This document shows positions 34,200 through 46,529 of a DNA stretch of 64,000 bases, one piece after another. Origin of the DNA: Aquilaria yunnanensis (Eukaryota; Streptophyta; Magnoliopsida; Malvales; Thymelaeaceae). The notes below the pieces were generated by a model. It was given only the letters and a program-made list of their open reading frames with translations, was not told where the DNA came from and did no database searches. Every line of letters starts with the position of its first letter. Positions within the stretch are counted from its first letter, which is position 1. The stretch spans positions 84,074,001 through 84,138,000 of the forward strand of contig CM077597.1 of NCBI GenBank assembly GCA_039654915.1, given 5' to 3'. Both the position numbers and the translations under genes were made by a program.

Positions 34200-34795
34200 T
34201 GTGGTCATAAAGGTTTTGTGGGTAGTGTCCTGTGGGACCTCTATTGTCTGAGCTCTGCATCGGCTTCTAAAAATGTACGTACTTCAGTCAACTACAGCCC
34301 TTGATAGACACTAGAAAAAGGGGTGAAGGGAGTCTCTAGAGTGTTTTTCGGGGGGACTCTGTGACGCCTAAGTAAGAAGGTAATATAGCTAGGAGTATTA
34401 AGTAAGCTTAGTAAAATAAGCTCTTTTAAAATACCTAGGAGTGGTTCCTTTTATACTGGCTCCCAGGGGTGAAGCTTTCATATCTGCCTTGCACGTGTTC
34501 ATCTATATCGAGGCTCAGTGGTCTACATCATTCCAACTACCCTTGCAATTAGCTGTTTTGACACAGGCCTTGGTGAGCACTTTTCACGTACCTAGAAGTA
34601 GCTTTATAACAATATTTGTCTGTATTATGGTACATCAGTGTCGAGGCCAGTTGTTTTGTCCTTCAGTCAGATGACATTAGGCCGAACTACAAGCCGCCCG
34701 AGGTTGAGGCATGCAGTTGAAGTGCTTGAGCCCTGGACGGACCTCGGGTGATTCATTATGCCTTATGGCCTTTTGCCATCACATGCCCCCTCTTC
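34200..34795 (-). repeat. Tat-type 3' LTR fragment with polypurine tract
   Basis: The stretch with GAGTGTTTTTCGGGGGGACTC and GACGCCTAAGT (34338-34372) closely parallels the Tat LTR at 5988-6025. The right end GCCATCA (34781) followed by CATGCCCCCTCTTC gives, on the minus strand, a polypurine tract GAAGAGGGGGCATG and an LTR start TGATGGC. The internal part of that element is cut at 34,806 by the Athila-type LTR. Left limit is approximate. Confidence 0.6.
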
Positions 34796-34805
34796 AAAAT
34801 AGCCA

Positions 34806-35766
34806 TGAGGTACTTTTGTAACAATATATAAAGTTTAGAGAGTTTTTATGAGTTTAGCATACTAAGTTTTTTATTTTTTTTTTAAAAGCGTGGCTGCCGT
34901 AAGAACTCCCCCCCTCTTTCTTTCAACAGTTTTAGTTTGCCATTATTATTATTGTTCTTTGTTTTTCTTCCAAACATGAGTGAGTAATTTTTCTGGTTCA
35001 GTTCTAGAGACAATTTTCATCACCAACAACGGTTGTAAGGATTGATTTTACTTGCTTAAATGCTCTTTAAATTCAAGTATTTACTTTTTTGTTGTTCAGA
35101 TTTATTGCAATTCATTTTTTTGTTCTCGCTTGTTGGATTGGTTATGCGATTGCAAATTTGCTTGATTTTCTTTCAACCACTTAGGTGAAGAATTTAATTA
35201 GAAGCAAGTGAATTGATTGGAGATTACTTTTATTTCTGGTTAGTTCATACAAAGAAGTAAGACAGGTTGAATTGTTGAAGATTTTGGATTGTTGCCTGAA
35301 ATAAAATTTTTGGTTCATTGATCTTAACGCTAATTTTGAGATAATTAGAAATTTCTTTTCAATATCTTGTTACTCAAAATTAAGAAATTAATCTGAAGTT
35401 TTTTCTAGTTAATTTTACTACTGAATTCCTTGTGTTCTTTTTAGCTTTAAAAAGAGCCATGTTTATTTGCTTGGATTGAAGAAATCCTTTTCTTCGATGA
35501 TCAACTGGGTCATTGGAATGGATAATCAACCCTGAATTGAGCTTTTTTAGTATTAGTTAATTTTATTTTAATTTTACAGTTAATTTAATTCAGTATTCAA
35601 GTCAAGAAAACCCCCTAACCTTTTATTTCAGTTTTCTAATAGGAAGCTTTCGGTTAAGAAATTTCTCTTGGGATTCAACCTGGTTTTCATTAGTAGACTA
35701 CAAATTTATTTATTCTGAGTTGTTAGCGATACCAGAATTATTTTTGGCGGTTTTGACGACCGACCA
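34806..35766 (+). repeat. 5' LTR of Athila-type copy 2, truncated
   Basis: Begins in the middle of LTR sequence (TGAGGTACTTTTGTAAC, equal to 40310 onward in the 3' LTR) and ends CGACCGACCA just before the PBS. The missing start shows loss by deletion, not insertion. Confidence 0.85.
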
Positions 35767-35772
35767 AAAATT

Positions 35773-35790
35773 TGGCACCGTTGCCAGGGA
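35773..35790 (+). other. primer binding site, Asp-tRNA type
   Basis: TGGCACCGTTGCCAGGGA differs at two positions from the plant tRNA-Asp complement used by Athila elements. Confidence 0.8.
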
Positions 35791-35866
35791 TATATTTTTT
35801 TTTCTGTTAAAGTTTCCTCTTTATTTATTTATTTTTCTCTTTCTTTCTTTCTTAGTAAGCTGACTT

Positions 35867-37260
35867 ATGCTAAGATCTTCTCGTACAAGTAAACTAGTGT
35901 TTGATTCAGAGATCGAGAAGATAGCAAAAGTGAACAGGAAAGTAAAGAGGCAAGCGATCACTTTTACAGCTTCAACTTCTGCGAATAGCAACTCTGAAAG
36001 CGAAGAAGAAGCAGTTGTTATTGTAGAGATGGTAGCACAAAAAACACTAATGGAGTTGGCAACTCCTGACGTTGTCCAACAACCCTTGTGCATCGATTTT
36101 CCTGATATTGAGGTAGCATTTGAATTAAAATCCAGATTAATTCATTTATTACCTACTTTTTGTGGTCTTGCAGGCGAGGGCCCCCACAAACACTTGAAGG
36201 AATTTCATGTAGTCTACTCGACCATGAAACCACAAGGAGTTCCAGAAGAACAGATTAAACTAAGAGCTTTCCCATTTTCTTTGGTGGACAAGGCGAAGGA
36301 CTGGCTGTACTACCTTCCCTTTGGTTTGATCAGAACTTGGAATGACCTGAAAAGAAAATTTTTGGATAAGTTCTTTGCAGCTTCGAGGGCTGGAACGATT
36401 AGGAAGGAAATCAGTGGAATTTGGCAGTACAACGGAGAAAGTCTCTATGAGTACTGGGACAGATTCAACCAACTGTGTTTGAGCTACCCACATCACCAGA
36501 TTTCTGATCAATTGTTGCTGCAGTACTTCTATGAAGGGCTACTGTTCATGGATCAATGTATGTTGGATGCTGCAAGTGGTGGAGCACTTGTAGAAAAGAC
36601 ACCCGAAGAAGCAAAAGACCTGATTTCTAAAATGGTGGCTAACTCGCAAAAATTTGGGACACAGGTAGACCATGTGCCGAATAAGATAAATGAGGTAGGA
36701 ACTTCAAGTATTGAAGCTCAACTTTATGAACTAACTTCTCTTGTTAGACAAGTTGCCTTGGGACAAGTCTAAAATTCTAGAGTTTGTGACATTTGCTCTA
36801 TTCAAGGACACTTTACTGACTCGTGCCCACAGTTGCAAGAGGATACAACACCTCAAGTGAATGCAGCAAACGGGTTTGTCAACCAACCAAGAATGTGTGA
36901 CTCCTATGTCAATCAATACAACCCTGGTTTTAGAGACCACCCGAATATGTGATATGGGCAACCAAACAATCAGCCACCGTATTCATCTCCCGGTTACAAC
37001 AAACCAGCTCCTTCACCATAGAACCAAGCACCAAATTTAGGTATGGCTTTAGAAGATATTGTGAAAGCTTTAGCTACTAACACTCAAATGTTTCAACAGG
37101 AAACAAGGGCTAGCATTAAAGACTTGGGGAACCAAATTTCACAACTGGTAGCCTCATTGAACAAAATTGAAGCTGAAAAAAGGAGGCTGCCATCTCAGGC
37201 TGAAATCAACCCAAGAGAGCATGTTAATGCCATGATCTTTCAAAGTGGCAAAGAGGTGTA
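35867..37260 (+). pseudogene. Athila-type gag (copy 2)
   Basis: The first 301 codons (35867-36772) are intact: a basic N-terminus, the ATPDVVQQPL block, FPDIEVAFELKSRLIHLLP, HKHLKEFHVVYSTMKPQG, RAFPFSLVDKAKDWLYYLP, TWNDLKRKFLDKFFAASRAG, YEYWDRFNQLCLSYPHHQ and ASGGALVEKTPEEAKDLI, ending at SLVRQVALGQV. A TAG follows, directly before a CCHC knuckle (Cys-Asp-Ile-Cys..His..Cys), and the same frame continues with further stops to about 37260, ending in the QAEINPREHVNAM segment. The start ATG is the first after the PBS-leader. The product would be capsid-like without its zinc knuckle. Structural role in particle formation only. Confidence 0.87.
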
Positions 37261-37599
37261 AACCACCACATCAAAAATGGTAGCACTTAAAAAAGAACAA
37301 GATAGCCTAAAAGCATCAACTTCTGATGCACCAACTGATGAGGTAAGCAACTAGCCAATTTTTTCAAAATTAAAAATTCTAATCCCACCTCCTTTTCTTG
37401 ACAGGTTGGCTAAATCAAAGAAACCGAGCAGGAAATTCTTGAAACTTTTAGGAAGGTCAAAATCAACATACCCTTACTGGATGCAATCAAGCAGGTGCCA
37501 CAGTATGCTAATTTTCTAAAGGAGTTGTGCACCAATAAAAAGAAGCTGAAGGTGATGAGACAATCAAAGTTAGGGAGAATGTGTCAGCAATAATCTAAA

Positions 37600-38041
37600 G
37601 AAAGTTGCCTGAGAAGTGTAAGGACCTTGGTATGTCTACTATACCATGTGCAATAGGCAATTTTAATGCGGAAAAAGCTATGTTAGATTTGGGAGCCTCA
37701 ATGAATGTCATGTCATATTCAATATATGCTTCTTTGAAACTTGGATCTTTGAACGAAACCGGTGTTGTGATGCAATTAGCTGATAAATCCAATGCCTATC
37801 CTATGGGTCTCCTAGGGGCATAGTTGAGAATGTTTTTGTGGAAGTAAATGATTTAATTTTTCCTGCTGATTTTTATGTGCTTGATATGGAGAATGATGAC
37901 CTAACTGCTCCTATTTTATTAGAAAGACCATTTTTAAAGACATCCAAGACAAAGATTGATGTGGATACTAGCACTCTCACAATGGAATTTGATGGAAAAA
38001 TTGCACAGTTCAATATTTTTTGGCACATTGAAAGAAACTGA
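37600..38041 (+). pseudogene. Athila-type protease remnant
   Basis: The frame 37605-37823 contains the aspartic protease active-site block MLDLGASMNVMSYSIY, as in Athila proteases. After a frameshift near 37820, frame 37838-38041 holds FPADFYVLDMENDD and ILLERPFLKTSKTKIDV, the second conserved protease block. Upstream 37261-37600 has stops and shifts over the linker. RT does not follow. Confidence 0.8.
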
Positions 38042-38400
38042 CAAGGATAATTATGTTTCTTTGGTTGAAAAATTGATGCTTTGGTGTAGTATGAATCAAG
38101 AACAAAGTTTGAAAACCAAGCAAAGTTGGCACAAAAAGGTAAGAAAGAAAATGTCAAGTTGCACCAAGAACATGAGATGTCATTTGTGGCTTGACAAAAG
38201 GTGTTTCGCAAACACAGAAAAAGATGAAAAGAGTTATCTGGCAAGTCTGAGCTTTATTGGATTGGACCATTTGTTATTACTGCTATTTCTACTCATGGTA
38301 CAGTTAAGCTTAAAAGTTTGAAAACGGATAAAGTATTTAACACTGAGATGCATAAGTTGAAGCCTTTTCATGATGGATTCTCAAAGCACCCTGGTTGATG
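38042..38400 (+). pseudogene. integrase C-terminal remnant (Athila copy 2)
   Basis: Immediately after the protease remnant the sequence corresponds to the end of pol: a stretch matching copy 1 (frames around 38090-38220), then WIGPFVITAISTHG..KLKSLKTDKVF and MHKLKPFHDGFSKHPG ending at a TGA near 38399. RT, RNase H and the integrase core are absent, so about 2.5-3 kb of a full element was deleted. Both family copies share this joined end. Confidence 0.72.
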
Positions 38401-39695
38401 CAGGAAGAGGTTGTCTAGCCAAAGATAATAAAGAAAGGCGCTTTTGGGAGGCAACCCAAACATGGTTTTGTGTCACAAAAAATTAGGATTTTTTTTTCCT
38501 TTCTTTCTTTTATTTTTATTTTTATTTTCCAGCTTTTATTTTGTAGGTTTCTTCATTCTCACAACTGATTTTCTTGGTCAGACAATATCTCTTTCAAGCT
38601 GGAGGTGAACCGAACCTTATGGGGTAGCAAGCTGAAGTCAAATTCTGGGCTATAAATCATTGTGAAATCACCTTTTAGGGCGGTACCTTTTCTTTTCCCC
38701 ATATATGCTTTTATTGTAAACATTGAGAACAATGTTTGATTTAAGTGTGGGGGAATGGGTAGCTTAAGCCCTAATTTTCTGTTTTCAAAATTTTTGCATT
38801 CAAATTTTTTTTATTCATATTTTTTAGCATTGATCAGAATTGTTAAGATGATTTCACCTTTTTGGTTCTTGAATGCTTAGCTTGAGTGTTGAATTGGTAA
38901 TTTATTAGTCTTTATGCAACTTTGAAATTTTATTTTTAAATTGTTTTTATAATTTTTGATCAAGCTAGTTGATGGTTATCTTGAGAAGTTGATTTTTTCA
39001 TCAAATTTGTGTACTTAGTACATTAATTTAAACGTTGTGAGATGATGAGCTTATTAAGTTGAATATGTGGTTTGTTCGGTTGATGGATGATTTGAATCAC
39101 TTGAGAAAAAAATAAAAATTGTTTGAATTGTTGCATTCTGTTTAAAAAAAAATTTGCTACTCTACTGTTCTGGGTATTGAAGTAGGTTGGGGTCTTCTTC
39201 TAAGGCAGGAGTTGATCACTGCTCGAAAAGATACTAGAAATATGAATATGGTCAAAGACCACTTTGGAGTTGTGTCGAGTTAGTAGCTTGGATATGAAAA
39301 AACCCTTATTATGCTCTCGCTAAACGGCGGAACACAAGAAAAGGATAAAACAAAAAAAAAGTGAAAAAATCAAGTCAAATAAAAAAAAAATAAAAGTAAA
39401 TTCTCAACTAATTTCTTCTTTTCTATGGGTTTGTGGTAAGACCGGTGATGCTTTTTGATTTCTTATCTACCTGGTTTGTTCTCGTTACTTCGTGCAAGGT
39501 TTGATGTTTTTCTTAGATTTTCAATGGTGATTGTTGCTATCTTGAGAAGAAATTGTTTTCAATGACTTATTTTTTTTGGAGTTGCTATTACCGAGTAGAT
39601 TGCGTGCTTAATTCCTCTTACTATGTTTAGCTCAAAAGTATGTTTCTATTTTGAGTTTTGCCCGAGGACGAGCAAAAGATAAGTGTAGGGGAATT
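38401..39695 (+). other. non-coding 3' region and polypurine tract of Athila copy 2
   Basis: AT-rich, no gene. The last bases before the LTR (39678-39695, AAGTGTAGGGGAATT) are a plausible polypurine tract. Confidence 0.7.
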
Positions 39696-41260
39696 TGATA
39701 AGCTTATATTTATTATATTTATTTCTCTCATATTTAGTATGTTTTAATATGTTTTGAATCTTAAAGATATATTTTGAGTATGATTTATAGCTTAGAGCAT
39801 ATATGGAATTAATTGATTGAAAGTGGATTTAATTGCAATTTTACAAGTTTTAATTTGGTTGTGCTCTTTCAAGATTCTGAAAGATTGGCGATGTTACAGT
39901 AGAAAAATCATATCTTCAGCTACAGAGATCGGAATGAAGTGATTCTTGATTCATTAGAAAGCTAACCTCTAGAGCTACAAATCACATTTCGACTATGAAA
40001 CCCAGTTTGCACGTTAAGAGGGTCAAATTCATCTTCAAAGTCGCGATTTACGAGTCATCGCTAGTTCAAAAGGAGTTGCGGTATTTTAGGTATATCTTTG
40101 GCTGTAGATATCCGTTTTATGCGATTCAGATGTCGTTTCGAAGCTTAGAAAGAGATCTACAACTTTTATGATTTGAGTTTTGAGTGATACTGCCTGTATC
40201 AAGGTCAAATATCAGCTTGAATTTGCTGTTGCTGTTCTAGAGTATTGCTTGGCTGACAATTTTGAAACCTTCTAGTTATTTTGAATCTTTTTATTTGTTT
40301 GAGGTACTTTTGTAACAATATATAAAGTTTAGAGAGTTTTTATGAGTTTAGCATACTAAGTTTTTTATTTTTTGTTTTAAAAGCGTGGCTGCCGCAAGAA
40401 CTCCCCCCTCTCTCTTTCAACAGTTTTAGTTTGTTATTATTATTATTGTTCTTTGTTTTTCTTCCAAACATGAATGAGTAATTTTTCTGGTTCAGTTCGA
40501 GAGACAATTTTCATCGCCAACACCGGTTGTGAGGATTGATTTTACTTACTTAAATGCTCTTTAAATTCAAGTATTTACTTCTTTGTTGTTCAGATTTATT
40601 GCAATTAATTTTTTTGTTCTCGCTTGTTGGATTGGTTAAGTGATTTCAAATTTGCTTGATTTTCTTTCAACCACTTAGGTGAAGAATTTAATTAGAAGCA
40701 AGTGAATTGATTGGATATTACTTTTATTTCTGGTTAGTTCATACAAAGAAGTAAGATAGATTGAATTGTTGAAGCTTTTGGATTGTTGCCTGAAATAAAA
40801 TTTTTGGTTCATTGATCTTAATGCTAATTTTGAGATAATTAGAAATTGCTTTTCAATATCTTGTTACTCAAAATTAAGAAATTAATCTGAAGGTTTTTCT
40901 AGTTAATTTTACTGCTGAATTCCTTGGGTTCTTTTTAGCTTTAAAAAAAGTCATGTTTATTTGCTTGGATTGAAGAAGTACTTTTCTTCGATGATTAACT
41001 GCATGGTTGGAATAGATAATCAACCCTAAACTGAGTGTTTTTAGTATTGGTTAATTTTATTTTGATTTTACATTTAACTTAATTCAACATTCAATTCAAG
41101 AAAAACCCCTAACCTTTTATTTCAGTTTTCTAATAGGAAACTTTCCGTTACGAAATTTCTCTTGGGATTCGACCTGTTTTTCATTACTAGACTACAAATT
41201 TATTTATTTTGAGTTGTTAGCGATACCAGAATTATTTTTTGCGGTTTCAACGACCGACTA
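39696..41260 (+). repeat. 3' LTR of Athila-type copy 2
   Basis: Starts TGATAAGCTTATATTT and ends CGACCGACTA; the terminal CA has become TA. Length 1565. Its 3' 950 bases align with the truncated 5' LTR with scattered differences. The next five bases are GATAT. Confidence 0.87.
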
Positions 41261-41279
41261 GATATTTAGCTGGTAGTCT

Positions 41280-43140
41280 CGGATACTATGAATGAAAGTC
41301 TTAGGCTCCTTATTTGGCTGAGGAGATTTGCACTCCACTATTCCATATGCATCCAATGAAGTCTCTAGGTCTGGATGGTATGCCACCCCTTTTCTATCAG
41401 AAATATTGGCACATTTTAAAGGATGAGGTGACTAAGTATATTCATGACATTCTAAATGGAAGTTTGATAGTATTTGGTCTGAATTATACCTTTGTAGTCC
41501 GAATTCTAAAAGTGACTAATCTGAAAACTGTGATAGACTTTTGGCCCATCAGTCTCTGTAATGTTAAATATAAACTAGTGTTGACAGTTTTGGCTAATCG
41601 ATTAAAGCCACTTCTTCCTTGATTAATTTCTGAAAATTAGAGTGGTTTTGTACCGAGTTGGCTTCTTAAAAATAATGCTCTTATGGTTCTTGAGATGTTT
41701 CATTATATAAATAGGTATTATGAGAAAAAGGAGGCAGAAATAGAGTTGAAACACGATATGGTGAAAGCTTATAACAAGGTTAAGTAGAACTTCCTTCGAG
41801 CGGACATGATCAGGATGGGTTTTCACATTCAATGGGTGGACCTAGTGATGAGTTTGGTAGAGCCATCCTCATTTTTTGTACTAGTAAATGGCCAGGCATC
41901 TCGGGTATTTTGACCCTTTAGGGGTCTCAGGTAGGGTGACCCACTTTGCCCGTTCCTATTTTTGTTTTGTGCAAAAGGGCTTTCTGTTTTGCTTTGTCAT
42001 GCTGAGGAAAGCTGAATGATTATAAGGATATCTATTGCAAGGGCTAGTCCAACTATATCTCATTTGTTGTTTGCCGACAATAGTCTTTTATTCTTGCTGG
42101 CCAAAGAGACAAATGTTAGGCACTTGTTGGCAATTCTAGCTCTATATAAATGTGCCTCAGGTTAGAAAGTGAATATAGGGAAATCATCGGCCTTCTTTAG
42201 TCCCAATTGCAATAGGGATCTTTAGGCAATCAATAATGAGTCTCCTTGGGATAAAGCCATACTTAAAGGAGGAAAAATATTTAGGTTTTCCTTGGCTCCT
42301 TAGTCGGGAAAAAACTATGCAATTTGAGTTTCTTACTAAGAGAGTAATGTAAAAATTATTGCAGTGGAAAGCTTTTTTACTTTCTTTGGCAAGGAAGTGC
42401 CTCTTAATCAAAATAATGATATAGGCAATGTCAAGCCATCTAATGAGTTGTATTCTAATCTCGATTGAAGTGTGTGACGAATTGAGGCTTTTTCTAGTCT
42501 TATGATGTGGAGGATAAGAAAATAATATGATTTGCGTGGAATCGCTTGCGCACCTCCAAGAGGGTGGGGTGCTTAGGCTTTTGGGATTTGGAAGCCTTCA
42601 ATTGGGCTATGTTGGCAAAACAAGCATGAAGAATAGTAACAAATCTAAGGAGTTTACTAGCATGGGTCTTCCAAGGAAGGTATTTTTGGACAACTCAATT
42701 TTGTTTGGGCACAAAATCCAAGTTCATGCTCAATTATTTATAAAGGCTTGCTAGAAGGGATAGATATTATACGAAAAGGGGCTTTTTGGCGACTAGGTAA
42801 TGGGTTCAATATTTCAATTTGGCTAGATAACTAGCTCCGTGGAGACCATTGTAAGCCTATAACCATGATGGTCCCGGCTATAGAGCATTGGAAGGTGTGG
42901 CGCTTAATTGATCATAATGCAATTCAATGGAATTATAATATTATTAATGGCTTGCTTCATCTTTTGGATGCCGCGGCAGTGAATGTGATTTCTCTAGTGC
43001 CTTAGTTCCAGGAAGATGTATTAATGTAAGGCATGCATGAGAATGGGTGGTTTTTGGTCAAGTCAGCTTACTACTTAGCATTTGCATGCTCGTATGGCCA
43101 AGATCCCTTGCTGTATTCAAAATTTTGGGAGTGGGTGTAA
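41280..43140 (+). pseudogene. L1-type LINE RT fragment
   Basis: RT blocks on the plus strand with stops: MHPMKSLGLDGMPPLFYQKYW (about 41347), NYTFVVRILKV, FWPISLCNVKYKLVLTVLANRLK (41540-41610), SGFVPSWLL, a degraded KAYNKVK block, GLRxGDPLCPFLF (about 41930) and the catalytic block LFADNSLLF (42066-42092), where the second Asp of FADD is Asn. C-terminal LINE sequence continues to about 43140. 5'-truncated (no endonuclease seen), and adjoining the Athila LTR on the left. Confidence 0.8.
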
Positions 43141-44643
43141 AGTCTAATGTTACCACCAATTTTGTGTGTGACTTAATGGGATCTTACCACATTAGCAATG
43201 ATGATAAATCACATTTATGATCATAAACAATGAACAGTGTCTAGCAACACATCATTGATACCCAAGTGACAAGATTGTCGGCGATTTGACTTAACCTTTA
43301 TGATCATTATCCGTATAAGCCATTGTCTTTTTGTCCAAGATATCAAGACTAAGCACGAGACATGGAATGTGTCACTCTCGTATAGTCCAATATTTGGTTT
43401 CTTGATTATCGAGTAAACTAACTTAAACTGATGACATTGATATCGTATATCAAGTCATTCAAGCATGGCCATGTATTTTTTTAGTCTCACTCTATCAAGG
43501 GGCCCGAAGATATCACCCTTGTTACATATGAGGGAATAATCTTATCTTGGTCATACAAAACCCTCCACATGATATGTGATATACCCAATGACCTCCTTCA
43601 AGTTCACTCAGTTACGAGCAACAAATGGAAATATCAAAGTATGTGACTCACATGTAGGGAACCTTGATGACCTTAAGTCAAAGGACTACATATACCATGA
43701 TCATTATGAGAATCACTTATGACACTCATATAGCGATCCATGCAGCGTTTTCATGGTGGGTCGGTCCAGTACACAAGTTCTCCAACTTGTACCCATATGT
43801 AGATAACATATCTCATATTAATCTTCACATATGCTAGTCATTATGTGTTATTATAACCTGCTCTACGATAATATTAGACCAGAGACATTTAAGAATATCA
43901 TTATTCTAGGATTGTAATTATGTTTATTAACTTACGTAGAAATAAAACAACAAATATAATTACTAGATTAATATCTTAATAAAATATCATGACTCAATGT
44001 GCAAAAATACAATCATCTCATAATTGGCTTTTGGGCATGACACTAACATATAGGTAGTGGTAATTATGAAGCAATACAAATAAATCATCATGGAAATAAT
44101 ATCTTACTCATATAGGCTTGTGGATAGAACTTGTAAAACTTCATAACATTCCCTTAAAAGTTAACTTCATTAATGACCATTCAGATAAAAAAACAAAAAA
44201 CTTTGTTTTATCCTCTTTATCTTCACTTGATAACTTTGTCCCTAGACTTTTACATCTGACGGACCAGTGCACACTACCCTACTTGATGGTGATGTGTTGG
44301 TTCTCTTCCATCTCCACCGTTAGTGGCTACCCAGAACAAAGAAATTTCTCACTGCCTCTTTCTGATTTCAAGTCGGCCAACTCCTTTCTCTTTCTTCCTT
44401 GCCTCCTCACCTTATCATCACAAAACTTTTCATCACCAAGATCTACGTTGAATTGTTGGAGCATGGCTAACTAAAAACTGGAATTGCTTCTTCAGTCACT
44501 ATTGAAAAAATTCCATAGCAGTAAGAACTTTGCTTGGTTCAGATTTTCTATTTTTTCATTAGCTTTCTCCATGACTTCACTGTCGTCCTCTTCATCAATG
44601 GCTTCCCCATTATCCTCTTCCTCAATGACTTCTCAAAGCTCTG
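43141..44643. other. uncharacterised repeat-like non-coding stretch
   Basis: No gene recognised. The part 43141-44048 reads like a transposon LTR: on the minus strand its right end would start TGTTAGTGTCATGCCCAAAAG. I found no matching left boundary or target duplication. A 118-codon frame at 44118-44474 and a Ser-rich frame at 44484-44738 have no known domain. Confidence 0.4.
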
Positions 44644-46106
44644 TGTTGGGAAAAAATTCTCCAGTCACTTATCACGTGCAACGTAATACCAACACAATCA
44701 AGCAAGCACAAATGAATGTAACGTGGTTTGGCTCTTAACTTGCCTAAATCAATGGATGAGAGAAAACCACTTGAACAAAATATAGAGATTACAATAAAGG
44801 TACGCCCTTAGTACTCACGCTGACCTATGGATCATCTACACACCATTGATAACTCTAATATCTTGCCCTCACACAATTACAAGATATAAGAATCCCAAAA
44901 GGCTTCTCGTCCTAGCCCTCTCTAGCCTCCAGACCTTTCATCCCTCCTAAAACCGTTACATCTTGCCTTTTTACCACATTGGCTTTTTCTCTCATACCCA
45001 AACCTTAACATAAAAAGCCTTTATATAGGCTACACACAAACCCAAACCATATGAAAATAGGAAAACTAAATCCCAAATAAATAGAAAAACTAAAACCAAA
45101 TCCAAAACAAAATCATAAACTCAATTCTAAACAAACTAAAATTCTCAAGCTTCTTAGATTTAAGCCAACAAATCCAACAATCTTTACTTTGACTCAAGTT
45201 CATCACCATGGATATAAATATCATGAACACATGATCACGATCACAGACACAAACATCACTAAAACACAAACATAGCAACGAATGCAAATGATTACGAACA
45301 ACACAAACAACAACGAGCGGAAATGACCGAGAACAGAATATCACAAACATCAACATTATGAGCATCAACACATATGAATAAAATCATCAATCTTCAAACT
45401 TGTACCGAACTGTCGGTACCACATTGTAACAATTGTCAAATATCCTTAAGATGATTCCTTAGGAATCCACTAAACAATCAAATTGCTCTATCATACCAAG
45501 CATCGAACTATATGCTCCGCCATGCTATAAACAGACCACAAGCTATACCATACCAAGAACGCATCACAAGCTCCGTCGTATGAGGATGCACCAAATGATC
45601 CACCATACCAGGACCAAACCATAAGCTCTAATACTACTTGTTGGGAAAGAGTTTATAGTGGATCGGCTCTTAGCTAGCCTATATCCACAGATGAGAAAAA
45701 ATCACTCGAATAAAATATAGAGATTACAGTAGAGATATGCCCTTACTGCTCATATTGGCCTATTGATCTCATACACACAACTAATAACCCTTTTATCTTA
45801 CCTCACACAATTAAAAGATATGAAAATCCCAAAAGGCTTATCGTTCTAGCCCTCTTCAACCTCCAAACCTTTCCTCCTTCCTAAAACCCCCACATCTTGC
45901 ATTTTCACCACATTGGCTGTTCTCTCATACCCAAACCTTAACATAACAAGCATTTATATACGGTACACACAAACCCAAACCATATGAAAATAGGAAAACT
46001 AAATCCAAAATAAATAGGAAAACTAATACTAAATAAAAAACAAAAACCCAATCATAAACAAACTAAAATTCTTAAGCTTCTTGAATTTGAGTCAACAAAC
46101 TCAACA
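44644..46106 (-). mobile_element. TRIM (terminal-repeat retrotransposon in miniature)
   Basis: Two direct repeats, 44644-45179 (536 bases) and 45640-46106 (467 bases), each start TGTTGGGAAA and end CAACA and enclose only 460 bases. Next to the right repeat the minus strand reads AGTAGTATTAGAGCTTA, a decayed version of the initiator Met-tRNA primer site (TGGTATCAGAGC). The orientation is therefore minus. No coding capacity. The left repeat has about 70 extra bases near its start. Divergence between the repeats is high, so the insertion is old. No clean target duplication was seen. Confidence 0.8.
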
Positions 46107-46520
46107 GAACTCTTGGATGTTGTCCCTCTCCTTGCGTGGCTTCCGAGCCATATAGTTCTGACCTCCGTGGGTTTGGGACACAAACGTGCTGTCCATTGCC
46201 AACTCTTACACCGCCCTCCACATCGTTGGAGACCAGGTGACCAGATGTTCCTGGTCGGACTCGTCCATGCTCTCGGTGGTGACCAGGTGTTCCTAGTCGG
46301 CCATGACTGAGGGGTGATGACAGCCTGGCATTTTTGCGAGTTTAGGCCTGATATAGTTTGGCCTTGTCGTTGTTCCTGGGACTCAAGGAATGCCCAAAAT
46401 CTCAGCCTTAACTTGAGCAGGAATTAGTTGTCTTACAGGTGTAAAGTGTTCGAGTCCAGAGGATTCAGTAAACCAAAATAGTTCCTAGCCAAAAATAAAA
46501 AAAGAAAACTTGTTTTCTTT
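46107..46520. other. unassigned stretch between TRIM and LINE fragment
   Basis: A 65-codon plus-strand frame at 46113-46310 contains a doubled GDQ(M/V)FLVG motif. I do not recognise it; the GC-richer composition differs from the flanks. Confidence 0.4.
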
Positions 46521-46529
46521 GTTTTTGTC

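Larger units (their letters stand above)
34806..41260 (+). mobile_element. Athila-type non-autonomous LTR element (copy 2)
   Basis: Order on the plus strand: truncated 5' LTR (34806-35766), PBS (35773-35790), gag (35867-37260 with stops), protease remnant (37600-38041), integrase C-terminal remnant (38042-38400), non-coding tail, polypurine tract and full 3' LTR (39696-41260). RT, RNase H and integrase core are missing. The first 614 bases of the 5' LTR are gone. Athila assignment rests on the gag blocks and the PBS. Confidence 0.88.

Noticed and set aside
43141..44048. Solo LTR
   Set aside because: The right end looks like an LTR terminus, but no left terminus or target duplication could be placed, so it is not called as a mobile element.
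44118..44738. Plus-strand frames of 118 and 84 codons before the TRIM as a host gene
   Set aside because: No recognisable domain, one is a Ser-rich run, and the second reads into the TRIM LTR; kept as unassigned.
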